DNA from: Blastocladiella emersonii ATCC 22665
Taxonomy: Eukaryota > Blastocladiomycota > Blastocladiomycetes > Blastocladiales > Blastocladiaceae
Reading direction: 5' to 3'
DNA length: 64,000 nucleotides
Assembly: GCA_025594325.1 (NCBI GenBank)
Contig: JANHCV010000009.1
Coordinates: 310,001-374,000 of the forward strand
Part shown: piece by piece, positions 29,692-42,046 of the stretch
Position numbering within the stretch: the stretch's first letter is position 1
How the letters are laid out: each line of letters starts with the position of its first letter
Program-made: the position numbers and the translations under genes
The notes under the pieces: model-generated
Told to the model about the DNA's origin: nothing
The model's input: only the letters and a program-made list of their open reading frames with translations
Database searches by the model: none

Positions 29692-31592
29692 ATGAACGAA
29701 GCGAATGAACCTAACTTACCGCAACGGCCTCGGAACAGCGGGCTTGCCATCCTCCCTGTCGAGCTCGTGACGGCGGTGATGCAGCTTGCCCAGCCTCGCA
29801 CAGCCATCTACACGGCCGCACGCGAGCTTCACACATTGGCATTGTCGTCTCCCGTGAGACGCTCCTGAACTGTTTATGTGCTTGTCCATGGTGTACCTGC
29901 TCAATTTATGCAAAGCTACAAGGCTTTCGAGCACTGCTTTACCTCAGACGTTGGCGCGCTGCTCGAGTACGGCTACATGGGCAGCGATCAGCGCGTATCG
30001 CCATGCAAGCTTGGCTATGACTACCTTGTTTCGCTCTACTTCACGCTTCTCGAATATGTGCTTCCAGAGGCGTCGCAAAAACCGCGCGCTTGGCATGAAG
30101 GGACCGAAGCCTTGAGCGATGCAATCGAGGCTTCCATTGGCGCTTTGGGCTTTCACCAGTGCAGAATGTCGCCCATCGAGGCTCTCAGCCAGTTGTTCGC
30201 GTTTGCCGCGGTCCGCCTTGACCCGTCAACGCTTGTTCGCCTCCTTGCCATCACGCTTGACGAAGCCCCTGATCTTTTCCAAATTCAACTGTCCCCTGAC
30301 TCTTGGGTGAAACTCTTCAAAGCCGGTCAAGATTGCATCTTCGGATACGCAGAGCGCTGGCGGTACAACGAGGAGGAGCCACCACTTCGTTTAGTAGAGT
30401 TCCTTGGCGTTGGTGCAATCTTCTCGTGGGCGCTGCCGATTGTCTCCGTCTTGCAGGAATTACCAACGCTCGGGCTCGACTTGGGCTGGCTCGTCGAGTA
30501 TTTCAACCGCGATTTGCTCGTAAAGGCAGTTTCATGGAGTCTTAATGAGGCAACCCTTGACCCTGTTTCCGTTCATGGCGTGCTTGATTGGCTCTTCAGC
30601 GACGTTTGGACGGACAAGCGCGTTCATTTCGATGGCATGCATCTGGTTAGCTACCTGGGTCCCGTACCCGAATTTCTTTGTCATTTTTATGAGCTTGACC
30701 CCGAGCGCGTGTCCAACGGAATTTCCCAGGCCGATCTTGACCAAGTCACAAACCTGTTGCACTTGGCCCAGAGGCCGCTGCATGTGGCCAGCTTGGAGAC
30801 ACTGGACAAGCTCGGTATTTACGACCAGCTTGCTTGGGGATACATCGTTGCGTTTGCGCTCACCGAACAAAACGGCGGGCCAGCTGGTCCGCTTGCAGCG
30901 CTCGCTGTGCGGCTTCTTGGCGATCGTTTTGGAGGCACACTTGTGCTTGGTACGATAACAAGCGAGCGAGCCAGCCTGATCCATTTGCTGACGAGCTTGC
31001 GTTTGCTCTCATGTAGCGTTCCAATCCTTCAGCGAACTTGTCCTGTGCCCCAACACGACTCCACAAATGCCTCTTGATCTCGTGCGTAAGCAGTGCCCTA
31101 GCGAGGCCCAGGAACTTTTCAAAGCTCTTGCAACGAGTTTCCACAATCACGTTCAGCAGTCATTCCCAGTCAGCTGTGTCAAAATCCTCCACCCCTGTCC
31201 CAACAGGCCAGAGACGTGCAAAGTTTTGGCTACCGTTCTAGCAAACTTACTGCAGGTCTTTGGGATGTTTTTCTTCTCGCTAATGCGACTATCATCAAGC
31301 GGTCGGAAGTGATTTACGCATCGGTTGCATGGGTGCCTGTTGCTGTGCTCCAAGACCGGTCGATCCGCGATCAAGCTTTTGCGTTGATGCTGGAAACCGA
31401 TACCGCCGTGCACTTTCTTGGCGCCATGCTTTGGGCTCAGATGTCAGAGCGCGTTGGAACTCACGTCGTGCCGCTTGCTTCGGGCTCAAAACCGTGCGCT
31501 AGATCATCTTCGAAATTCGTCGCGCTGCACCTGAGACGGTCGTCTCGCGCGATTACGCGAACGCGATGGTCGCTATCCACCACGAGTTTTGA
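29692..31592 (+). pseudogene. F-box-like family copy 2: nonsense codon and internal deletion
   Basis: MNEANEPNLPQRPRNSG opens the F-box-like N-terminus (LPVELVTAVMQLAQPRTAIY). At 29866-29868 an in-frame TGA replaces the conserved Trp codon of the family (W in KGVWIRHL and KAAWIEHL of other copies). The same frame then stays open for about 400 codons (MLVHGVPAQFMQSYK, GALLEYGYMGSDQRV, SPIEALSQLFAFAAV, PLRLVEFLGVGAIFSWALP, GPLAALAVRLLGDRFG). Exon 2 sequence resumes with LWDVFLLANATIIKRSEV, WVPVAVLQDRSIRDQAF and HFLGAMLWAQM. It then jumps past about 130 codons present in the intact copy to the terminal block EIRRAAPETVVSRDYANAM in another frame, ending with TGA at 31590-31592. Probably a pseudogene, though re-initiation at 29878 could express a truncated form. 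Confidence 0.72.
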
Positions 31593-31731
31593 GCTGTCTG
31601 TTACCACGGTTGTTGCGAAGGCATAGAATACACTCGTTTTGATTTGAGGGCGTATCATCCTGAAAGTTGAGACAGGTCAGAGCGAGCGAACGAGCAACCG
31701 CCAACATCAGGCCAGGTCTCTCGCATGTCCG

Positions 31732-32577
31732 TTAAGCCATGAACCGATGCGCGAACGTATCGCCAGTCAAAGCTTTGGTGAACCACTTGTGGTTGAGGCC
31801 GGGGTTTGAGCAGCGCAGCGCGTGGAACGTTGGCAAATTACACGTAAAGATCGCAAGTAAGGCCAAGAAGTCGACAAGGGAGACGCGAGTGCCGTCTATG
31901 TTCTCAGCACCCCAGACCGCATGCATCCGTGGCAGACCGCCCCAAGAGTCCGGAGTAAGGCGAACGTGGAAAAGGGCAGGAAAACGCTGCTTTGCGGCGG
32001 TTAAAATTTGGCCGAAGTGAGCTGAGTCAAGCACCCCTACGGCGCTGACTAAAAGCTGTAGGAGAGCAAAGATGGGTTTCGATCGGCCCAGCTGGCAATC
32101 AGCTGTCTCTATATCAACATCAACAAGCCAGAGCCGAATACGGTGTGATAGTTGAACGAGGTTGTTGTCGAGCTTTTCGAATGCGCACTGAGCGAGGTCA
32201 AGAAGGTAATCCGCCAGCACGACGTAGAGCGACGTGACATGGGCAAAGGCAGGATCTTCGCGAGATACATGCCGATACGACGCTTGCTCTCCAGAAACTG
32301 ATTTGGCGGTATGTTCGAGGAGCGCGCTCACGTCGCTGAGGTAGAAGATATCCTCGGCGCCATCCAAGCCATAGCTGTCGACAACACGGTGCGTAAGGAT
32401 CGTCTCGATCCAGCAACGCTTGACATGCGCGGAGCCGACCACGGCAGCAAGCTCGCACGTCGCGGTGGGAACATCCGTCCGCGGTTCGGCGAGCGCCAAC
32501 ACGCTCGCAAGCAGTTCGGTTGGAAGGTCTGAGAGCGTGGCTCGAGATTGCATCAAGTCTATTTCATTGGTTTCCAT
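31732..32577 (-). CDS. F-box-like family copy 3: short, C-terminally truncated
   Basis: 281 aa, no internal stop. METNEIDLMQSRATLSDLP begins the F-box-like segment (LPTELLASVLALAEPRTDV, HVKRCWIETILTH). The middle follows the family: EDIFYLSDVSALLEHTAK, TSLYVVLADYLLDLAQCAF, SKPIFALLQLLVSAVG, FPALFHVRLTPDSWGGLP, RVSLVDFLALLAIFTCNLPT and LNHKWFTKALTGDTFAHRF. It stops where the intact copy has a further ~140 codons of exon 1 plus all of exon 2. A truncated family member, possibly still expressed. The GCGCCAC core lies upstream at 32666-32672. Confidence 0.6.
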   Translation of the reverse strand: METNEIDLMQSRATLSDLPTELLASVLALAEPRTDVPTATCELAAVVGSAHVKRCWIETILTHRVVDSYGLDGAEDIFYLSDVSALLEHTAKSVSGEQASYRHVSREDPAFAHVTSLYVVLADYLLDLAQCAFEKLDNNLVQLSHRIRLWLVDVDIETADCQLGRSKPIFALLQLLVSAVGVLDSAHFGQILTAAKQRFPALFHVRLTPDSWGGLPRMHAVWGAENIDGTRVSLVDFLALLAIFTCNLPTFHALRCSNPGLNHKWFTKALTGDTFAHRFMA

Positions 32578-32663
32578 GGCGCAGTGTGGTTCTGAAGGAG
32601 CTCGGAGAGGAGCTGTCCACTTCGCGCAAGGAGGCTGCTGTCGCGACCGTGAGAAATAGGGGA

Positions 32664-32672
32664 ACGTGGCGC
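32664..32672 (-). promoter_or_regulatory. GCGCCACGT core element, F-box-like copy 3
   Basis: GCGCCACGT on the minus strand, 86 bp upstream of the copy-3 ATG. A weaker version of the family element: the second half differs. Confidence 0.45.
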
Positions 32673-34125
32673 CGCCGAAGCCACATGACCCGCACCTGAC
32701 TGTCTCGCACACTGTCTCGCAGCGCGAGCGCGAGCGCGTATGACGCGATTTGGCGCAAAACGCGTCGGACCCAACGAAGTCGAGGCTGATCCGAGCCTCG
32801 CCGCAGCTAAAGCTCGTGACGCGATGTAGCCAACGTCCTCAACTCCTGGCCCCGCGGTTCGTACTTCCCAGATTTACCAGCCCGGAGGATAATCGCGCAA
32901 GCAAAGCAAGCAACATCTATATGTCTCGTTGACACGAATCAAAGCAACTCGCGAAACGCTCGACCCCCACCGACTCCAAGTCTCGCGCGACATTCCAACC
33001 CCGCGCTGCGACATGCTTGTCGAGAGGGCCGCACGCGCACACACGGCGCGGACTTTTTCACGGCGCGTGTGCGGGTGCGGCCCATCAGCGCGGTGCAGGA
33101 AAGTCGGCAAAAACGAGTAAGGAGGAGCGGCTCGAGCTCTTGACGATGCGCTTCGTGAAGGCAACGAGCGACGCGCGCAATTGAGGGCATAGCACGACTC
33201 GGAGGAATTTGTGTTCGTGCGACCGCGCTGCGTCCTGTGTATTGCGAGAGCGAGGGTCAGAGCGTGGCCGTCGACGTGATTCGCAGGGTTTCGTACCAGA
33301 GTAAAGCGGGATGCAGGAGTGATCTCGTTCCCGCGCGCAGGTCAACAGGCTCGAACGGGAACTTGGCGATTGCGAAGCGTAGTCCTGGTGAAAGATGACG
33401 TGTCCGTACTCTGCCGCAGGGCGAGCTGGTGCTGAGCGCATTGCGAACCATGCGTGCATCCCTGCGAGCCTTGCGGCAGCGCTTCAGCAGTTGAGCTCCG
33501 TTGGTGGACAGACATTCGAGCAGCCGGTTTCAGGTTTCTCGATGTCCTGGCTCGTCAGCAAACAGCGCGTGTAGCCCGCAAAACGTGCGCATCAGCTCCT
33601 ACTCGGTGAACCACTCCAGCTTGCCCCAGATCGAGCGTGACGCTCTCCAGCCAATCACATTTGAATCCGAACACGCTGGCTTGGATCACCAACAAAGACC
33701 GTGCCGTGATCTCGAGCTAGAACACCACTCGCGTCCGTCAACCGCTCAGCGAAGCACAGCTGTCGCGCGGGACACGACGCACCCGCGAGTCGCACGATCA
33801 CGCTACACCACGCATTCTGCGCGCCATAAAGATTGCATCAAGTCGTCGGCATTCTAGGCCGGCCGTTTCATGGATGTGCAAGGGTTGAAGAGCGGGGAAG
33901 CATGCGCGAGCGACGCGGTCAAGCCGCTGCCTGACCAACGCGTTGCGCGTTCCGCCACTGCCGGTCCGAGGAGATGATGGGGACACTTCTTCATGTTTTC
34001 GAGTGATGGTCGAGAGAGAGGGGAAAATGGAATACAGGCGATATGACATGAGAAACGGATGAGATGGGATGAGGGAGGAGAGGGAGTGTGCAAGTCACGC
34101 AAACAAAAAAAATAACGGCTCGCTA
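32673..34125. other. Degenerate region with possible leucine-rich-repeat gene remnants
   Basis: About 1.45 kb with no intact gene. On the minus strand around 33,560-33,725 a broken frame reads LEITARSLLVIQASVFGFK and CDWLESVTLDLG, which looks like fragments of an F-box/LRR-type protein interrupted by stops. The rest has only short frames on both strands. Confidence 0.3.
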
Positions 34126-37100
34126 CTACTGCTGGTGGATCGTCGACAACGTCGAGTCGCCGTCGTGCGACGTGAGCCCCGAGTGCATCGAGTTCATGGA
34201 CCCGTAGTCGGCGAGGACGTGCGCGTTGCCCTGCGCGTCGTGCATCACGAACGCGCCGCTCGTGTGGTCCATGCCGCCCATGCCGCCCATGCCGCCCGTC
34301 GGGTCGTGGTACAGGCCCGACGCGTCGTACAAGCCGAAGCTCGGGTCATGGTGGTGCTGGTGCTGCGGCACGTCGACGTGGCCCGACACGGACACGCCGC
34401 CGTAGTCGCCGCCGTACGACGCATGGAAGTCGGCGCCGCCACCGTCGTGGTGGTGCGGGCGCCCATAGTCGGCGTACTGCTGCTGCTGCTGCTGCACGGA
34501 CACACCTCCGCCGTCGTCCCACGCGCCCGGGTGGCGCTGCTGCTGGTCGTCGCCCGCGTACCCCTGCTGCAGATGCTGCGCGGGGACCGCTGATGGCGGC
34601 GCCTCGGTCATGGCCATAGCCATGTGCTGCTGGTCACCACCACCAAACTGCTGGTGCTGGCCCTGCTGGCCCTGCTGGCCCTGCTGGCTCTGCTCCCGCT
34701 GCTGCTGCTGAGCGCGCGCATTGTTGGCGACCGCGGCACCCGACATGGCGCCGGGCCGCGTGGCGAGGTCGTTCCACGTCTTGAGCTGCGAGTAGACGGA
34801 CCGGCCGAGGTCAAAGGGCGTGGCGAGCGGGTTGAACACGTCGCCGAACGCGAGCTCGGCGACCTGCGCGCGGGCGCTCGGGATGCCGTGCGGAGTCGGA
34901 CCGCCACCGCCGTTGCCGCCGCCGGCGAGCATCATGGCGGGCGCTGCGGAGGACGGCTGCTGGTGCATCATCGCTGGACCCGCGCCGCCGCCGTACCCGC
35001 CGTAGCCGGCCCCCGCCGTCGCCGAGGCATTGGCGCGCTGCCGCTGCTGCTGCTGCTGCTGGCGGTACGCGTACTCGGCCTCGGCCGCGTCGTGGTCATC
35101 GTGGTCGTCGGGCGCGAACCCGATCCCGCGGGTACTGCTCCCGCCATCCTCGCCGTCATCGAACTGCGGCATCGCGGACCGGCTGAACCGGCGCGTCGAC
35201 CGCCCCGCCGCCGCACCGCTCCCACTCGACGGTGTGGGCGGGTCGAAGAACGACGGCTGCATCGCGGCCGAGCTGCTGCCACTCCCACCTCCACGATGGG
35301 CCTCGAGGTGCGACGCGGCGGCGCCCGAGTGAAAAAAGTCGGCCTCGGACGGGTCGACGTCGGCGTAGTCGGCGTTGCCACCGTTCGGGCCGAACATCCA
35401 CGACTCGGGGATGCGGGACCGGCGGCGCCGATGGCCACCACCACCGCCGCCGCCTCCACCGCTGGGCGCGGGCGCAGGCGGTGCAGCGGCGGGCGCGGGC
35501 GCCGCGGCCATGGCGGCGAGCAGGTTGACGTGCGACTGCTTGCGCGTAGACCCGCGGAGCGTCATGCGCGAGCTGACGCGGCGCATGCTGCCGCCGCCGC
35601 TGGTCGCGTACGGCTGGGGGTGGTACCCGGTCGTCGACGTGTGGTGCGGCGACTGCGTGAGGGTCAGGGTGCCGACCTTGTTGTGCTGCGCCTGCTGCCC
35701 GTCCTTGCCGTCAAAGATGGACTTCATGGACGGGAACCGGAACGACAGGTTGTGCCCGATCGACTTGTGCATGGTCTCGCGCCGGATCACGATGCGCGTG
35801 TTGTCGATGGCGGGGACGCGCTTGAACGAGATCCTAGACACCCGCACAAAGGTCAGCACCGCGCCACTAACCCACACCACACCACCTCCGCAGAAAAAAA
35901 AACGTACTTGGACGCGCGCGCCCAATGAATCGGCGCCTGGAGCGTGTACTGGACCTGGACCGCGCCGACGGCGAGCGCGAACTTGAGCGACACGAGCAGC
36001 GGGCGCCGCGCCTCGACGAGCTTGTTGCGCGGGAACTCGAAGTTGAGCTGGATGATGTGCTTCTTGGGCTGCACGCCGGGCTCGCCACCGTCGGCACCCG
36101 CGGCGGCCGCGGCCGCGGCTGCGACGCTGCGCATGCTCCGCACGCTGCCGACGCTGCGTAGGTTGCGCACCGAGCCGACGCCGCGGAGGGACCGGCCCAC
36201 ACCGACGCCCGCACCGCCGGGACCGCGGACGGTGCCGGGGTGACCGCGGATCGACCCCATGCCGGGCGGGACCCCGCGGAGCGTGCCGCGGGACTGCTTG
36301 CGGTTGACGGTGCGCCGCTGCTGGGTCCCCGCTCCCGCCGCCGCACTCGCACTCGACCCCGTCGGCGCCGCGCCACGCGTCGTCCCCGCGCCACCCGTCT
36401 TCCGCGACCCCGGCTGCGCACCAGGCACGGGCGTCGACTCGCCCGACGACGTGCCGGAACTCTGCCCGGCGGCCGCGGTACCCATCCACGCCCACGGGTT
36501 CTCGGCTCGCTCCGCGCGGCCCGTGACGAGGACAGTCGGGTCGCGCGGGGACCCGAGGAACGCGGTCGGGCCGGCGCCGCGGGGCGCGGCGACGACGTCC
36601 GGGACGCCGGCGACGCGGACGGCGAGGACCATGCACCCGACGACGCGGTTGCGCGGGTCGAGCTTCACGTGCGACGCGGTCGGGGTGACGGTCATGACGG
36701 CGGTCGGCGGCGGGCCGCGGAGGGTGCCGCGGGACTGGGACTGCGGCTCCGCGGCAGGTGCGGCGGCAGCGGCGGACGTGGTGCCGTACTGGAACTGGTG
36801 CGGGACGCCCGAGACGGACCCGAGGAACGCCGAGCGCGCCTGCTGGAAGTTGGACGTGGACGCGGGGTTGCCGCGCCGGGTATCGTGCGGCGTCGGCTGC
36901 TGCTGCTGGTTACGCGAGTACCGACGGCGGTCCTCCTCCTCTTCTTCGCCACCGCTCGACGCGTCCTCAAACTCGTCGTCGCCGTCGACGTCCGGAAACC
37001 GGTCGGTGCGGACCGACGAGTAGTCAGGGAGCGGCGGGCGCGAGGCGCGGGACGCGCGCGCGGTACCTTGCGGCGCGTACGTCGGCGACGGCGGCTGGTA

Positions 37101-38092
37101 CTGCCCGCCGGTCGGCTCGTACTGGAGCGACATACGGCGCGTCGACCGCCCACTGAACCCCTGCTGGCCCTGCATGGGTGGCGGCGGCGAGAACATATCG
37201 CTCGTCAAACTACCGACGGACGTCGACACGACGCTGGGCCCGACGCTGACGGGGGTTGGCGGCTGCGCGTGCGCGTGCGGGTGCCCCTCGTACGCGGACC
37301 GGAGCTGGTCGTACAGGCGCGCGTTCCCGTCCTTGCCGGCGCCGCCGAACCGCCACGACGGCGGCGGCGTCATGGACCGCGGCGGCGCTGCGGCCACAAG
37401 CGCGCGCTGCGCCTGCGCGCGGTGGTACTCCTGGTGCTGCATCCGCTGCTGTTGTTCTTGAGCGGCGTAGTACCGCTCCTCCTCCTCCTCGCCGGGCGAC
37501 GGCGCGCGTCGCTGCGGGGGAGCGGCGGGGTACGACATGCGCACCGTGGGCGCGCGGGCCTGCGGCTGCTGCTGGCGCGGCTGGAAGTACTGCTGCTGCT
37601 GGGTCTGCGACGCGGCATCCCAATCGTCCGAGTCGGCCGAGGCAAACTCGATGCCGGGGTGCAGGATCGACGCGCGCGAGCGCATCGAGACGAGCGACGG
37701 CATCGCGCTGAGCGACCGCTTGTGGCGGAGCGCGCGCGCGGTGCGGGGCTGGACGGGGGAGAGCGCGCGGTTACCTGTGGCCGCAGCCTGGGCGGCGGGC
37801 GATGGGCCGGGCGGCGCGGGCGAGGAGGATGGCGGCATCCATGACGCGCGACGCGTCTGGTACTGCTGGTTCGAGGCGGGCGGTGGCGGCGGCGGCGGGG
37901 CCTGCGCGTACACGGGCTGGCGCTGCTGCTGGGCCTGCTGCTGGGCGGCGAACGCGGGGTGGAGAACCGGCTGCGCGCGCATCGGCTGCTGCTGCTGCTG
38001 CTGCGTGACGGGGTGCTGCTGCTGCTGCTGGTACACGGGCTGCACGGGCTGCGGCGCGGGCGGCGACGGGGCGAACGAGCCGGGGAGGTACC

Positions 38093-38127
<35 letters not shown>

Positions 38128-39215
38128 TGCTGAACCGGCACCCGCTGGTGCTGCTGCTGCTGCTGCTGGTTCGCGGCCGCGACCATGGACTGGCGGCGCG
38201 GCGGGACCTGCTGCACCGGCTGCTGCGGCTGACCCACGCGCTGCTGCTGCTGCGCCACCGCCACCGCCACCGGTGCACCAGGCCCCCGCTGCACAACCGG
38301 CTGCCGCTGCTGCGCGTGCTGCCCGCCCGGGAGGACCGGCACGGCGTTCGGGTTGCGCGGCGGGATGTAGACGGCGGGTTTCGGGTGGCGGATCCGCGCG
38401 TGGATGCGCAGGCTGCCGTTACTGCCCGTGCGCTCTTTCGCGCCGGCGAGCGACTTTGGGGCGGCACCGCCGCGCGTGGTCTGCTGGCCGGTGCCCACGG
38501 GGACGGGGATGCGCGAGCGCATGGTCTGCGGCGGCGGGAGCGGGGTGGTGGGCGAGGTGGGCGACGGGTACGCAGCGGCCGCGGTGGCAGCTGCGACGGC
38601 GGCGGGCGAGGGGAGAGGTGGGAGTGGGGCGGGTTGTTGCGGGACGGCGTACGAGTTGCGGCGGGTCTCGGGCTCGGGCATCGGGATGATGGTCGGGTAG
38701 CGCGGGCCCGCCGCCGCCGGCTGCTGCTGCGCCTGCGCGTGCTGCTGCTGAGGAGGCGGTGGCGAGGGCGACGCGTGTCCGTCGCTCCCGACGACGACGG
38801 GCACGACGTGCGGCTGTCCGCCGGGCCCGCCGGGGACCATGCGGTAGACGACGCGGCCGGGCTCGGCGGTCGACGACGAGGTGGTGGAAGTCGATGCCGT
38901 GGTGACTGAGGACTGCGGGCGCGCGCGGTCCTGCTGGTGCTGCGGGCCAGCCGACGAGGTCGCGGGCATGAGCGAGGATCGGCGCTCGGGCCACGGGCCG
39001 CCGGACCGCTGCGGGGGCATCTGGCGGTTGGAGGCGACGTGGCGGAGCGACTTTGGCGGCGGCTGGTGCTGTTGTTGAGGGTGATGAGGGTGGTGCTGAT
39101 ACGGGCCCAAGGGGCGGGGTACTGGTGGTGGAGGCTGCGACGGGGCCGGGTGCGAGTTGTTGTTGCTCCCGCCGCGCAGGCGCGCGAAGCCGTTGCCGAG
39201 CATCGAGGAGAGCAT
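34126..39215 (-). CDS. Large Gln/Pro-rich protein, unknown function
   Basis: Two exons (39215-35908 and 35833-34126) encode 1,671 aa in frame. The 74-bp intron has donor GTACGTTTTT and acceptor GTGTCTAG. A GTAG directly before the ATG suggests an additional upstream, probably 5'-UTR, exon donated near 39281. The N-terminal 1,000 residues are low complexity, with repeated Q runs (the longest near 38094-38130), poly-Pro and His-rich stretches. A more ordered part spans the intron: KHIIQLNFEFPRNKLVEARR, LLVSLKFALAVGAVQVQYTL, QAPIHWARASK, ISFKRVPAIDNTRIVIRRE and SIGHNLSFRFPSMKSIFDG. The C-terminus is again Q/G/H-rich. No known domain recognised. The composition suits a transcriptional or condensate-forming scaffold, but that is speculation. 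Confidence 0.72.
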
Positions 39216-40348
39216 CTACGCGCGGATCGAGGGGATCAGGAGCTGGTCGAGGAGCGAGTCGTAGTCGGGCGGGCGCGTACCTCGGAGCGGTCAGCGAGGT
39301 GGAGTCAGCGGCGACCTGCGCCGGGATGGATGGCGAAGAGTGCGACGATGGGTCCAGTCGCCACCAGGTCGAGTGCGCGGGTCGAGACGAGCGAGATGGT
39401 CGGGTGCGAGCGAGGGCCAGAGTGAAGCCGACGAGGTCGAGCCAGCCGACGACGGGGACGGGGACGTGGCAGCGATCGAGCAGCCAGGCAAAGCGCACTT
39501 GCCCGATTCTGCGCGAGGGTTGCTGCGTGGTGCAGAGGTGCAAGAATACGGCCGATTATCGTGGGAGGGAGAGAGGACGAGGGCGGGCGAGGGGAGCCGC
39601 GGAGAGATGGCGGTGAGAGCGACGCGTCGGGGCGAGACGCGTGGGAGCGGCCGGCCACCTTTGCTGCGAGTCACGCCGTGTGAGACACGCGCGCCCTTCC
39701 GAGCCGCAATCCGTTGCACGCTCGCTCCCACGCTGCGCTCGAGCGCTAAATTAATCAAGCGGGCGAGGGCTGAGCACCTGTGCGAGCTGCTCGGGGCGGA
39801 GACAACAGCGCGCGCGCGCACGGGCGTGGGAGCGCGGGCAGGTTCGGGCTGCGCGAGCCGACTTGCCTCCGCGAGCGCTTGCCTGACTTGCTCTCGCCTC
39901 GCTTCATGAGATGACTGACATGCTTCGCGCTCTCCGTGCATCGAGATTGTCTTCGCTGAACGGCAGTGTGAGCAGCGAGAGCGAGGGCCGCGAGCGCGAC
40001 GAGTCGCCGGCGAGAGCGCTGTCCTGCTGCGCAGCCTGCTGCGCACGGCTCGCGTCGCGCCGGCTTCGAGACACTGGCGCGACGCGCCTCTGACCGCGTC
40101 GCCGACCACGGCCACGCCTCGCTTCGCACTTGCGATGCTCGGAGTCGCGAGCTCAGGGATCACGCCGCTCCCGCGGCCGCGGACGCGCTGCGCCATCCAT
40201 GCATGCATGTTCGCAGCGAGCGTGGCGGTGGCTCAGCGCGTGGTCGCCGCGGACATCTGCTCGCCGTTCTTGCATCAGACCCGCCGTGAGCGTATGAATG
40301 TAATGAACAAGTGTACAATTGCAACTCCACCTTCACCCTCAACCACAT
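39216..40348. other. Upstream region of the Q-rich gene; no gene seen
   Basis: 1.13 kb. It probably holds a 5'-UTR exon of the Q-rich gene ending near 39281 (donor GTACGCGCCC on the minus strand) and the 3' end of the subtilase gene. The remaining frames are GC-driven and carry no family signal. Confidence 0.35.
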
Positions 40349-42046
40349 TTACACGAACCGCCCACGATCCTCGTCCTTGCGCCGGCCATCCTTGTTCCCG
40401 ACCTGCCCGTGCAGGGGCCGGTCAGCGTCGGGCGAGTGCGACACCATCATCGCCTGGGCCTTGGCGCTGCGCGCGCGGCGGCGTCGCACCACCACAAACA
40501 GCGCGACGCCCAGCACGACGACGACGACGGCGACAATGGCCGAGACGACGACGCCGCGCGAGGTCCCGAGCGCGGACGAGAGCGCGGCGAGGACGCCCGT
40601 CGCGGACACGCTGCACTGGGCGAGCGGGAACGCCATGCCCTGCTGCACCGTCGCTTTCGCGTTGAGCGCGGCGGCGCGGGGCACGACGACGTGCCCGCCG
40701 CCGAACGCGAGCGGGGTCGCCGCGGCCGAGAGCTTGGCGGTGAGATCTGCGGGCGTGGCGGACGCGTTGGCGCCGAGGTGGAGGGCGAGGACGCCCGCGA
40801 CGAACGGCGCGGCCTGCGAGGTGCCCTGGCGCTGCTCGAAGGCGTTCGCGGCGCCGTTGACGTTGGCCGTGAAATTGGTGGCGCCCCAGATGGCGACGCC
40901 GGGCGCCCAGTACTTAAGGCAGTCGCCGCGGTTCGAGAAGGTGGCGATACGGGGTGCGTAGGCGCCCTGCGCGGTCGCGGACGCCGAGGACCGGTCGAGG
41001 GCGCCGACGACGAACGTGTTGGGGACGTTGGTCATGGACGGGGTACCCGCGGGGACCTGGCAGATATCCACGCCCGAGTTGCCGGCGGCGATGACGACGG
41101 GGACGCCGGCGCGCGTCATGGCGGCGATGGCGTTGGGCAGGGTGTTGCCGCGGAGCGACTCGGTGGACCCGAGCGACATGTTGATGACGGCGGGCTTCTT
41201 GATGTTCTGGGCGAGGAAGTTGAGGGCGTCGACCGCGTCCGACACGCTGCCGGTCTTGTCGCACCCGATGATGCGGAGGCCGTGGACGCGCGCCTTCTTG
41301 GCGATCCCGACGGTCGTGCCGGCAATGACGGACGCGACGTGCGTGCCGTGGCCCGTGCAGTCCGTCTCCTTCTGCCCGGCCTCGCGCACCGACTGCGACG
41401 TGTAGATGTTACTGGCGCGGCCGTCGAATTCCGGGTGCGCGTCGTTGATCCCCGAGTCGATCACGTACACGTTGACGCCGTCGCCCGCGAGATCGAACCC
41501 GTACGTCCCATCGAGCGCGCCGTCCATGGCGTCGAGCCCCCACAGCGCCTCCTTGTTGGGCATCGCGGGGGACTGCAGGCACGCGTTCTCCGTCACCGCG
41601 AAACCGCTTGCCTCGGACGCCTGGTCAAAGCCCGCATCGTCTTCAATGTACGCGACACACGGCACCTTGCCCGCGAGGAGGTCGACGGGGAGCGAGGGCC
41701 CCGAGTACGTGACCTTGAGCCCGCGCACGCCCATGACGTTGAACCCCCACTGCGCCGTGACGCCGACCGCCTGCAGCAGCGGCCGCATCGTCTCGAGGCT
41801 GCCCGCCGCGGAACTGCACTCGTCCTTGATCCCGATCAGGTACGAGTGCGGACGTGCGCGGGCGCCGCTCGCGTTGTTGGGCAGGTACCGCACCGCGGCG
41901 GCGGCCGCCGTGTTGACGATGGCCGTGATGTTCGGGTTCGAGGAGGGGGAGGGGGAGGAGCCCGACGGCGCGCCGGACGCGCGGTTGAGGATGGTCGCGA
42001 GGGCGTCGGTGGCGGCCTGCTGCTGGTTGGTGGTGGTCGACGACAT
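40349..42046 (-). CDS. Subtilisin-like serine protease (S8) with C-terminal membrane anchor
   Basis: Intronless, 565 aa from ATG 42044-42046. An I9-like prodomain (HSYLIGIKDECSSAAGSLET to CVAYIEDDAGF) precedes the proteinase K-type catalytic domain. Asp is in VYVIDSGINDAHPEFDGRA, His in CTGHGTHVASVIAG, and Ser in GTSQAAPFVAGVLALH; the oxyanion Asn is in VVIAAGNSGVD. At the C-terminus one membrane helix (VVVSAIVAVVVVVLGVALFV) is followed by RRRRARSAK and a ~35-residue cytosolic tail. No classical signal peptide is evident before the prodomain at this start; an upstream exon could supply one. It probably acts in the vacuole or at the cell surface. Confidence 0.87.
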   Translation of the reverse strand: MSSTTTNQQQAATDALATILNRASGAPSGSSPSPSSNPNITAIVNTAAAAAVRYLPNNASGARARPHSYLIGIKDECSSAAGSLETMRPLLQAVGVTAQWGFNVMGVRGLKVTYSGPSLPVDLLAGKVPCVAYIEDDAGFDQASEASGFAVTENACLQSPAMPNKEALWGLDAMDGALDGTYGFDLAGDGVNVYVIDSGINDAHPEFDGRASNIYTSQSVREAGQKETDCTGHGTHVASVIAGTTVGIAKKARVHGLRIIGCDKTGSVSDAVDALNFLAQNIKKPAVINMSLGSTESLRGNTLPNAIAAMTRAGVPVVIAAGNSGVDICQVPAGTPSMTNVPNTFVVGALDRSSASATAQGAYAPRIATFSNRGDCLKYWAPGVAIWGATNFTANVNGAANAFEQRQGTSQAAPFVAGVLALHLGANASATPADLTAKLSAAATPLAFGGGHVVVPRAAALNAKATVQQGMAFPLAQCSVSATGVLAALSSALGTSRGVVVSAIVAVVVVVLGVALFVVVRRRRARSAKAQAMMVSHSPDADRPLHGQVGNKDGRRKDEDRGRFV

